From Cytophagales bacterium (lineage in GTDB: Bacteria; Bacteroidota; Bacteroidia; Cytophagales; Spirosomataceae), in contig JAAFKE010000025.1 in NCBI GenBank assembly GCA_013298215.1, positions 1 to 51,423 of the forward strand: 51,423 bases of DNA, given 5' to 3'. The notes under the pieces were generated by a model. It had not been told where the DNA came from, made no database searches, and saw only the letters and a list, made by a program, of their open reading frames with translations. Every line of letters starts with the position of its first letter. Position 1 is the first letter of the stretch. The position numbers were made by a program, and so were the translations under genes. Below are positions 45,634 through 51,423 of this stretch, piece after piece.

Positions 45634-46797
45634 CTACTGAATCAGTTTAAACAAGCGATTCCAGCGGATCTTCCACCAGATTGTTTTCGGGTTTGGGTCC
45701 ACCGACATCCAGATCAGGACGGCCTTGCCCACCACGTGGTCGGCAGGAACGAACCCCCAAAAACGCGAATCGGCCGATTCGTAGCGGTTGTCGCCCATCA
45801 TAAAGTAATAATTTTGTTTAAACGTATAGCTTTTCAAAGCCTTGCCGTTCATGGTTATCGCACCTTTGCTCACCTGCACGCTGCTCGAATCGTTGTGGTC
45901 TAAGTACTTAATCACATTGCCGTAGCGCACCACATTGTTCGAGTCGAGTGCCACCGTCAGTCCTTCTTTGGGAATAAGGAGCGGCCCGAAGAAATCGGCG
46001 TTCCATGTTGGGTTTAGGGTATAAATGCCGTAGTCGCCAGCGTTTTTCTGGCGCATTGGTATCTGCTCAGTGTTCGTCACGTAGCCGCTGGCCTTCATGT
46101 CGTTTAAGCTCTCTGGCGATGTGATGATGGCGTACCGAAACGCGTTTTTGTTGCTCGAATCGGGCGCAACGTTGTTCCAACTGCGCACGGCATAGTTCTG
46201 AAAAAACTGCTCATCGACGGCCTCTTTGGTCTGGATCAAATACTCGTTGTTCATCGCTGCGGGCATGGGAGCCAGCTTGCCGTTTATGTAGGCTTGGGCG
46301 TTTTTCACCTCAATCTCGTCGCCAGGCAAGCCAATGCAACGTTTTATAAAGTTGGTACGCAAATCTACGGGGTGAAACCAAAAGCCACCATTGCCGTCCT
46401 CGTCGCGTTCGGTGGGGTCGTTGGCGTTGCCAGGATAATTAAAAACCACCACGTCGTTGTGCTTTACCTCCGAAAACCCAGGCAAGCGGGTCTGCGGAAG
46501 TTGGATCCAGTCTAAATACGACGGAATGCGCGTGAGCCAGATTGTTTGGTGGGTGAGCGGTATTTGAAGTGGTGTTTTTGGGGTGCGCACGCCGTAATGT
46601 AGCTTGCTGACAAACAAAAAATCGCCCGTCATCAGGCTGTTTTCCATCGATGGGGTAGGAATAACGTATGCTTCAAAGAACAGGTAGCGGATTAGGGTAG
46701 CCGCCACCACGGCAAACAAAACGGAGTCCCACCATTCGCGCGCTGCCGATTTTTTAACGGGCGGATTGGTACTTTCTTTTTTCTCAAACAAAGCCAT
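45634..46797 (-). CDS. lepB: Signal peptidase I
   Basis: A 387-residue membrane-bound serine protease that removes signal peptides of exported proteins. After a short cytoplasmic part there is one N-terminal helix (VLFAVVAATLIRYLFFEAYV). The catalytic Ser50 lies in PTPSMENSLMTGDF and the Lys152 base in TNFIKRCIGLPGDEI. A GDNR box appears as MMGDNRYESADSRFWGFVP. It is longer than E. coli LepB because of an insert in the middle, usual for Bacteroidota. It follows dapB by 32 bp and is probably co-transcribed. Confidence 0.96.
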   Translation of the reverse strand: MALFEKKESTNPPVKKSAAREWWDSVLFAVVAATLIRYLFFEAYVIPTPSMENSLMTGDFLFVSKLHYGVRTPKTPLQIPLTHQTIWLTRIPSYLDWIQLPQTRLPGFSEVKHNDVVVFNYPGNANDPTERDEDGNGGFWFHPVDLRTNFIKRCIGLPGDEIEVKNAQAYINGKLAPMPAAMNNEYLIQTKEAVDEQFFQNYAVRSWNNVAPDSSNKNAFRYAIITSPESLNDMKASGYVTNTEQIPMRQKNAGDYGIYTLNPTWNADFFGPLLIPKEGLTVALDSNNVVRYGNVIKYLDHNDSSSVQVSKGAITMNGKALKSYTFKQNYYFMMGDNRYESADSRFWGFVPADHVVGKAVLIWMSVDPNPKTIWWKIRWNRLFKLIQ

Positions 46798-46829
46798 AGT
46801 CGTATTTTGTATTAATATTTGGGTACTGA

Positions 46830-47567
46830 TTAAAGATAAACGGGTGCGCCCAGGAGTTCGTCCATGCCGTATACGCCCGTTTTTTGGTTTAAAAACTCAG
46901 CGGCTACCACCGCCCCGAGGGCAAAACCCGCTCGGCTGTGGGCCACGTGCGCTATTTCGATGCTGTCTACCGCCGATTCGTACTTGACCACGTGCGTGCC
47001 AGGTACATCGCCTTGGCGCAAAGATACAATTTCAATTTCATCTTCGGCAATGGCTGCGCCGCTATTGCCAACCCATTTGGTTTTCAGGGGCAGGTTTTCG
47101 ACAATTCCTTCGGCCAGGGTGATGGCCGTGCCGCTGGGCGCATCGAGCTTTTGGGTGTGGTGCACCTCCGTCATGGCAACGCCGTAGTCGTTTTGGTAGG
47201 GCTGCATCATTTTGGCCAATGCTTTATTTAGCCTAAAAAAAAGATTGACCCCGATGCTGTAATTGGAGGCATAAAAAAAAGCGGCACCGTGTTGTTGGCA
47301 CAGTACTTCTATTTCGGGGCGGTGCGCCAGCCATCCCGTTGTGCCGCACACCACCCGCAGCCCCTGCGCCATGGTTTGTTGCAAGTTTTGGTGGGCGGCT
47401 TCGGGTGCGCTAAACTCAATGACCACGTCGGTATTGTGGGGGTTGTAATTCTTCAGGTCGGCGCGGTTGGTCAGGTCTATCGTGCCAACAATCTGGTGGC
47501 CGCGTTGGGTGGCAACCTGCTCAATGACCTTGCCCATTTTGCCGTAGCCGAGGAGGAGTATTCTCAT
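46830..47567 (-). CDS. dapB: 4-hydroxy-tetrahydrodipicolinate reductase
   Basis: A 245-residue NAD(P)H enzyme of the lysine/diaminopimelate pathway. The N-terminal nucleotide fold is ILLLGYGKMGKVIEQVA, and the catalytic/substrate motif is EVHHTQKLDAPSGTAITLAE. The C-terminal hydrophobic strand with FALGAVVAAEFL is normal. It sits between the DUF5683 gene and lepB on the same strand, so it likely belongs to a par-DUF5683-dapB-lepB group of envelope and segregation functions. Confidence 0.96.
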   Translation of the reverse strand: MRILLLGYGKMGKVIEQVATQRGHQIVGTIDLTNRADLKNYNPHNTDVVIEFSAPEAAHQNLQQTMAQGLRVVCGTTGWLAHRPEIEVLCQQHGAAFFYASNYSIGVNLFFRLNKALAKMMQPYQNDYGVAMTEVHHTQKLDAPSGTAITLAEGIVENLPLKTKWVGNSGAAIAEDEIEIVSLRQGDVPGTHVVKYESAVDSIEIAHVAHSRAGFALGAVVAAEFLNQKTGVYGMDELLGAPVYL

Positions 47568-47607
47568 TTTTGTAGGAATGGTGGATGAATATGCGCTTGG
47601 TGGACGA

Positions 47608-48369
47608 TCAACGAATTGGGACGGTTAGTTTCAGCCCCGCCCACTGCCCCGCCACCATCGACTGCTCCACGGTGGGGGCGAGTTTCCAAGTTAGGGTTTC
47701 GCTTTCGTCGAACGTTTTTAGGTGCGCCGCCACGTTGGCCTCCACGGCGTTCAGCGTCCAGACGGCCAGCAGCACAATGTAGTTAAAATCGCGGTTGCGG
47801 CTATAAAAGTCCACGGCTTGTTTCATTTGGTCAATCGTCAGTTCGATGGTCGTGTCGTTGGCCCGCCGATAGACCATGGCGGTGGGTTTCACCACCACCA
47901 GCCGCCCGTTGTCGGATCTGAAACACGACTCCAGCGGCACGATGTAGTCGTTGTAGCGAATCTTGAAATAATTGATAAAATAAATCGGAACGCCGATGCC
48001 CGCATACACAAACGGTATCTTCCAGGCCTGTTTGTTGTAGGCTTGCCCCAAACCAGGCACAACGATGGAGTACAAAAATGCTTTTTTCGGAATCAGCTTT
48101 TTGGGCTTGCTGAATGCGTTGAGGGCTTTTTGGAACCTACTGAGCGGCAGACCTTTTTTGAGGAGAGAATCGACCTTGACCGTGTCTATTTTGAGTGCTA
48201 CCGCGCTTCTTGTCAAAGTGTTTAGGCTGTCGGTATTGAAGCGTTGGGCACTGGCAAACAAGCACGAAGCCGCCAACATTAACGCGAGCAACGCCGCTTT
48301 TTTTGCGCCAAAGAAACCCCCTGGCGCAATTTTTCTAACAGATCGGTAAGTGCGAAAGGTGTTAAGCAT
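47608..48369 (-). CDS. DUF5683 domain membrane protein
   Basis: A 253-residue exported or membrane protein of unknown function. A signal/membrane segment at about 25-42 (AALLALMLAASCLFASAQ) is followed by a variable region and the DUF5683 signature KAFLYSIVVPGLGQAYNKQAWKIP, a P-G-x-GQ-x-YN motif also seen in small TM2-like membrane proteins. Its ATG overlaps the parB stop by 8 bp, so it is translationally coupled to parB. This linkage to parAB is common in Bacteroidota, but no role is known. Confidence 0.8.
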   Translation of the reverse strand: MLNTFRTYRSVRKIAPGGFFGAKKAALLALMLAASCLFASAQRFNTDSLNTLTRSAVALKIDTVKVDSLLKKGLPLSRFQKALNAFSKPKKLIPKKAFLYSIVVPGLGQAYNKQAWKIPFVYAGIGVPIYFINYFKIRYNDYIVPLESCFRSDNGRLVVVKPTAMVYRRANDTTIELTIDQMKQAVDFYSRNRDFNYIVLLAVWTLNAVEANVAAHLKTFDESETLTWKLAPTVEQSMVAGQWAGLKLTVPIR

Positions 48370-49279
48370 TCACTTTTAAGGCTGATAGAATCTTGTCGAG
48401 TTCTTCCTGCGATGTGAACGGAATCTTGATCTCTCCCTTGCTGTGATCGTCGGCCTTGACCGACACCTTCGTGCCAAACAGCGAGGACAACTTGAACTGC
48501 AAACTCCTAAATTCCTGCTTTATCGTGTTGGGGCGGCGTTCGGGGTTGGTGCTTTCGGCGGCCATGGCCAAGTTTCTGACTGTCTCTTCAATTTTGCGCA
48601 CCGACCAGTCGTCGTCCAAAATTTTTCTAAACAGTTTGAGTTGCAGTTCTGCATCGTCGATGTTTATGATCGCGCGCGCGTGTCCCATGCTCACTTTTCC
48701 GTCGCGGAGGGCGGCCTGAATGACGGGGGGCAGCCTCAGAAGCCGAATGTAATTATTAACTGTTGTGCGGTTTTTGCCCACGCGTTCGCCGAGTTCTTCT
48801 TGTTTGAGGCTACATTCGGTAATGAGCCTTTGGTAGCTCAGGGCAATTTCCATGGCGTTGAGGTTTTCGCGCTGGATGTTCTCGATGAGCGCCATCTCGA
48901 GCATCTGCTGGTCGTTGGCCGTGCGAATGTAGGCTGGAATTGCCGTCAGTCCAGCTATTTTGGATGCCTGCAAGCGGCGTTCGCCCGAGATAAGTTGGTA
49001 CTGGTCGCGCCCGATCTGCCGCACCGTAATGGGCTGAATGATGCCCTGCGTTCTGATCGAGTCGGCCAGTTCTTGCAGGGCTTCCTCGTCGAAACGCGTG
49101 CGGGGTTGGTACGGGTTGGTTTCAATGAGCGTCAGGCTAATCTCCGACATTGAGCTGATGACCTCGAGCGGGTTGCTGTTTTGTTGGCTTTTGTTTTGGG
49201 GTCGGTTCACGTTGTCCGAATCTTGCAACAAAGCCCCCAGCCCGCGCCCAAGTCCAATCATTCTTTTGTTCTTTTCCAT
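48362..49279 (-). CDS. parB: Chromosome partitioning protein ParB
   Basis: A 305-residue CTP-dependent DNA clamp that loads at parS and organises the origin region with ParA and SMC. The N-terminal GLGRGLGALLQD is the ParA-stimulating tail. The CTPase/ParB core has NPYQPRTRFDEEAL and ISGERRLQASKIAG, the HTH lies around GERVGKNRTTVNNYIRLLRL, and the C-terminal dimerisation domain closes the protein. ATG 49279 is preferred over the longer open frame to 49315. No complete parS palindrome was found; two half-sites are upstream of parA. Confidence 0.95.
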   Translation of the reverse strand: MEKNKRMIGLGRGLGALLQDSDNVNRPQNKSQQNSNPLEVISSMSEISLTLIETNPYQPRTRFDEEALQELADSIRTQGIIQPITVRQIGRDQYQLISGERRLQASKIAGLTAIPAYIRTANDQQMLEMALIENIQRENLNAMEIALSYQRLITECSLKQEELGERVGKNRTTVNNYIRLLRLPPVIQAALRDGKVSMGHARAIINIDDAELQLKLFRKILDDDWSVRKIEETVRNLAMAAESTNPERRPNTIKQEFRSLQFKLSSLFGTKVSVKADDHSKGEIKIPFTSQEELDKILSALKVNA

Positions 49280-49345
49280 CTCTAATGTAGGATTATGCAA
49301 TGTTTTGTGCCCCAAATCGGTGCTGGTGTCAGGTTGGCGCGTTTG

Positions 49346-50125
49346 TTAATCTTGTTCGATCAGTCCGTTGCGCGTCAAAATTTCGCGGGCCAAATTTAGG
49401 TAGCTTATCGCGCCTTTGCTGTCGGCATCTTGGGCTATAACGGGTACTCCGAAACTGGGCGACTCGCTCAAACGGATGTTGCGGGGAATAATCGTGTTGA
49501 AAACCATCGACTGAAAATGGGTAGTAACCTCGTTCACCACTTGGTTCGATAGCCGCACCCGCAGGTCGTACATGGTCAATAAAATACCCTCTATTTCTAA
49601 GTCGGTATTGAGCCGAGATTGAATAATTTTGACTGTATTGAGGAGTTTTCCGAGCCCCTCGAGCGCAAAATACTCGCACTGCACGGGAATGACCACCGAG
49701 TCGGCGGCCGTCAGGCTGTTGATCGTAATAAGACCCAACGACGGAGAGCAATCGATGACGATAAAATCGAAGTCGTCTTTTATCGTTAGGAGGGCTTCTT
49801 TCATGCGCTCCTCGCGGTTTTTGAGGTTTATCATCTCAATTTCTGCGCCCACCAAATCAATGTGCGACGGCAGCAGGAACAGGTTCGGAAAGTCGGTTTC
49901 GATTACTGCGTCGGCAGTTCTGTAGCCCTCCACCATGCACTCATAAATACTATTTTCGATTTCTTTGGGGTTGTAGCCCATGCCCGAGGTGGAGTTGGCC
50001 TGTGGGTCAGCGTCCACAATGAGGGTCTTGAATTCGAGCGCGGCCAGGCTGGCTGCGAGATTAATGGCGGTGGTTGTTTTTCCTACGCCGCCTTTCTGAT
50101 TGGCAATGGCAATTATTTTACCCAT
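49346..50125 (-). CDS. parA: Chromosome partitioning ATPase ParA/Soj
   Basis: A 259-residue deviant Walker ATPase that moves ParB-bound origins. The deviant Walker A KGGVGKTTTAINLA is at about residues 11-24, with switch and Walker B parts in LIVDADPQANSTSGMGYN and FIVIDCSPSLGLITINSL. No N-terminal HTH, as expected for chromosomal Soj. The open frame goes to 50155, but homology begins at MGKIIAIANQ. It is transcribed ahead of parB with a gap of 66 bp. Confidence 0.96.
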   Translation of the reverse strand: MGKIIAIANQKGGVGKTTTAINLAASLAALEFKTLIVDADPQANSTSGMGYNPKEIENSIYECMVEGYRTADAVIETDFPNLFLLPSHIDLVGAEIEMINLKNREERMKEALLTIKDDFDFIVIDCSPSLGLITINSLTAADSVVIPVQCEYFALEGLGKLLNTVKIIQSRLNTDLEIEGILLTMYDLRVRLSNQVVNEVTTHFQSMVFNTIIPRNIRLSESPSFGVPVIAQDADSKGAISYLNLAREILTRNGLIEQD

Positions 50126-50188
50126 CGGTTTGTTTGAGGTCGATACCAATAGCAAATATCTACCTTATTACCGACTTTCCCAAATTAG

Positions 50189-50218
50189 TGTTTCACGATT
50201 CTTTAAATATGTTTCACG
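50189..50218. promoter_or_regulatory. Two direct parS-like half-sites
   Basis: TGTTTCACG occurs at 50189-50197 and again at 50210-50218, exactly 21 bp apart. It equals the left half plus one base of the parS palindrome TGTTTCACGTGAAACA. The right half is missing in both. They lie 64-93 bp upstream of the parA start. Confidence 0.45.
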
Positions 50219-50226
50219 CGGGCGGC

Positions 50227-50523
50227 TCAGTTGAGCGACATTAGCGGTATGCGCAGGGCCACAATGTTGTTGAACATCAGTTCTGAGATGTTCGGGGTCA
50301 TGTAGTCAATCAACGGAAAGTCCGACACAATGCCCATTACCTCAAACTCGTCCTTGGCTTTTACCACGCACCAGAGCTTGCTGCGGTCGCTGGCCAGCGA
50401 ATAAGCCAGTATTTTGCCTTCTTCCATTAGCTCGTTCACTTTTTGGCGCTGGAGCGGAACTTTGCGAATAAACTCCTCCGTGAACTCTTCCAACGCAAAC
50501 TCGACCATAAATTGGCTCATCAT
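50227..50523 (-). CDS. Small ferredoxin-fold (muconolactone isomerase/YciI-like) protein
   Basis: A protein of about 98 residues from ATG 50523. The pattern FMVEFALEEFTEEFIRKVPLQRQKV continues to GKILAYSLASDRSKLW, then EFEVMGIVSDFPLIDYM. This resembles small alpha-beta barrel proteins of the muconolactone isomerase/YciI type that are often annotated as hypothetical. A start ten codons earlier at 50553 or at 50682 is also open, but the first residues there are basic and not family-like. No catalytic residue can be assigned. It lies downstream of the XRE gene. Confidence 0.6.
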   Translation of the reverse strand: MMSQFMVEFALEEFTEEFIRKVPLQRQKVNELMEEGKILAYSLASDRSKLWCVVKAKDEFEVMGIVSDFPLIDYMTPNISELMFNNIVALRIPLMSLN

Positions 50524-50665
50524 TTTTTTAGTTATTTTACGTTTTTTTAACATAAACTTCCCCGAATCAGTTTCTTGGGCCGCGCAGAAAGTTATTGTAA
50601 ACGCCAAGAAATGGGGTCTGCGCTCGTTGAGTTTAGATTTTTTGACATATAGTTTGGGGCAAGAT

Positions 50666-50917
50666 TTATAACCTATGCTCAAAGGGCGGAAGGGTAAGGT
50701 CGAATAGATAGGGGAGTTCTACTTGCAGGGTGCGGGCAATAACAAAAACAGTACTGAGGCTGGTGTTGATAACCCCACGCTCAATGCGCCCAATTTGGCT
50801 TAGCGTGAGGCCGCAGGCGTAGGCGAGTTCTTCTTGCGAAAAACCTTGCTCCAAACGTACTTGGCGCAAGCGTTTTCCGAAATACAAAAGACCTTCTTTA
50901 TCGCATAGATACTTCAC
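50666..50917 (-). CDS. XRE-family HTH regulator
   Basis: An 83-residue single-domain regulator. The helix-turn-helix is LRQVRLEQGFSQEELAYACG followed by LTLSQIGRIERGVINTSLST (about residues 17-56), the usual lambda Cro/C1-type fold. No sensor domain. It is divergent from the peptide locus at 51100 and could regulate it; that link is inference from position only. Confidence 0.88.
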   Translation of the reverse strand: MKYLCDKEGLLYFGKRLRQVRLEQGFSQEELAYACGLTLSQIGRIERGVINTSLSTVFVIARTLQVELPYLFDLTLPPFEHRL

Positions 50918-50960
50918 AGCGCAAAGGAGGGAGTAATTAAAAAAAAATATTAGAGCAAAT

Positions 50961-50991
50961 TTGCCTTATTTAAAATTTTGTTTTATGTTTG
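50961..50991 (+). promoter_or_regulatory. Predicted promoter of the peptide locus
   Basis: TTG at 50961-50963 and TATGTTTG at 50984-50991 with an exact 20-bp spacer match the Bacteroidota consensus. The transcript would start near 50998, leaving about 100 nt of leader before the ATG codons at 51100 and 51106. The leader contains a nine-codon open frame (ATG 50999 to TAA 51026-51028). Confidence 0.6.
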
Positions 50992-51099
50992 AGCCGTCAT
51001 GACAAAACACAATTTTTTAGTGGGTTAAGCCAAAAGACCCCGTAGCAGCGAGCCGCAGTTCAAGTTTTTGGCAACATTTCAATTTTTTTTAACTTTTTT

Positions 51100-51311
51100 A
51101 TGAACATGAAAAAATTACAGATTGAACAAATGGAGGGGGAGCAAGTGAGAAAAAGGCAAGTGGGTGGGATTATTATTCCATTTCTTGCGGAGTATCACTG
51201 TCAATACTAAATGCTTCTTTCTTGGCAGGTCCTGTCGTTTTTGGTGCAAATGCAATATATCTTGCAACCTGTGGTTTACTTATACCAATTGCAAAAGCTT
51301 CAGGGTATTAA
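51100..51311 (+). pseudogene. Double-glycine leader bacteriocin-like peptide, one-base frameshift
   Basis: From ATG 51106 (or 51100) the frame reads KKLQIEQME, the usual Bacteroidota form of a GG-type leader. At the G5 run 51135-51139 the reading frame is off by one. Re-reading the last G of the run's first codon gives GG, then ASEKKASGWDYYSIS and a core rich in Gly, Ala, Leu and Ile (CGVSLSILNASFLAGPVVFG, ANAIYLATCGLLIPIAKASG, Tyr) to the TAA at 51309-51311. The mature part would be 56 residues with cysteines at 16 and 44. The unshifted frame instead ends at a TAA at 51223-51225. No transporter or immunity gene is visible before the window ends. It may be a broken gene, a frameshifted one or a base-call error. 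Confidence 0.6.
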
Positions 51312-51423
51312 TTCAATTAATCGTAAATATCTATTTAATTGATAATATTACTACTACTACAAAATCGTCTCATAAATACTTGATTACAAGTAAATTAAAA
51401 TACTGTTAAAATAAATCAATATG
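51312..51423. other. AT-rich end region
   Basis: Very AT-rich, with a short ACTACTACTAC run at 51350-51360. I see no complete gene. The window ends exactly on an ATG (51421-51423), preceded by AAAATAAATCAAT, which could be the start of a further gene. Confidence 0.3.

Noticed and set aside
51173-51307. Minus-strand open frame of 44 codons with a protein-like appearance opposite the peptide locus
   Set aside because: It has no start codon, is closed by a stop directly upstream, and is the complement of the core region. The plus strand has a promoter, a recognisable GG leader and a plausible core.
51164-51409. Plus-strand 81-codon open frame
   Set aside because: It is in a third frame relative to leader and core, starts inside the peptide region and has no family-like features.

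Overview
The window looks like a chromosomal segment of a Bacteroidota bacterium, probably of the Cytophagales/Flexibacter type. Several independent signs agree: proteins with type A and type B type IX secretion (T9SS) C-terminal sorting domains, a PorE-like TPR/PD40/OmpA protein, a BlaI/BlaR pair whose receptor carries TonB-type domains, a PspC/GIN membrane protein with its PadR regulator, a single cytochrome b SdhC, and several promoters of the Bacteroidota form TTG-N20-TAnnTTTG. The genus cannot be read from the sequence alone. Most genes are moderately GC-rich. The first 2.25 kb, the PIN-domain remnant near 45.2-45.6 kb and the last 0.5 kb are clearly AT-rich and look accessory.

Layout. 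1-2250: an insertion-sequence graveyard. It holds a 3' fragment of an IS630-type transposase (minus), a decayed 5' part of an ISL3-type transposase (plus) that itself carries a roughly 100-bp MITE-like insert, and a structurally complete ISAs1-type element with perfect 20-bp terminal inverted repeats that ends 8 bp from the fmt stop codon. 2.25-5.2 kb: fmt (minus), then a greA-HIT-patatin operon (plus) behind a promoter and a leader terminator. 5.2-10.6 kb: a minus-strand cluster of iron alcohol dehydrogenase, ftsK, pyrD and a PAP2-like membrane protein. 10.8-13.2 kb: a beta-CASP metallo-hydrolase and accA. 13.2-16.1 kb: a PadR regulator with its overlapping PspC/GIN target. 16.3-20.1 kb: tRNA-His, an MFS permease and blaI-blaR. 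20.2-26.6 kb: a flavin oxidoreductase, a T9SS cargo protein, cysM, nspC and an orphan efflux adaptor. 26.6-33 kb: recG, a very large T9SS type B protein and an OmpA-family protein. 33-36.7 kb: sdhCAB. 36.9-45.1 kb: a SNF2 helicase, queE, a PorE-like protein, cysS and argC. 45.2-50.1 kb: a broken PIN-type toxin with its small partner gene, lepB, dapB, a DUF5683 protein, parB and parA. 50.2-51.4 kb: a small ferredoxin-fold protein, an XRE regulator and a peptide locus.

The most unusual object is at the right end (51100-51311). It is a short gene behind a textbook Bacteroidota promoter that encodes a double-glycine leader followed by a small, hydrophobic, Gly/Ala-rich, two-cysteine core. Leader and core are in different frames, offset by one base at a G5 run, so it is either a freshly broken bacteriocin-like peptide or one that needs slippage. 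Other points worth a second look are: two unrelated transposases interrupted at conserved motifs by nearly the same 15-16 nt GC-rich insert; a terminator in the greA leader that recalls the Escherichia coli GraL arrangement; two parS-like half-sites exactly 21 bp apart upstream of parA; and self-regulation signals at the PadR and BlaI promoters.
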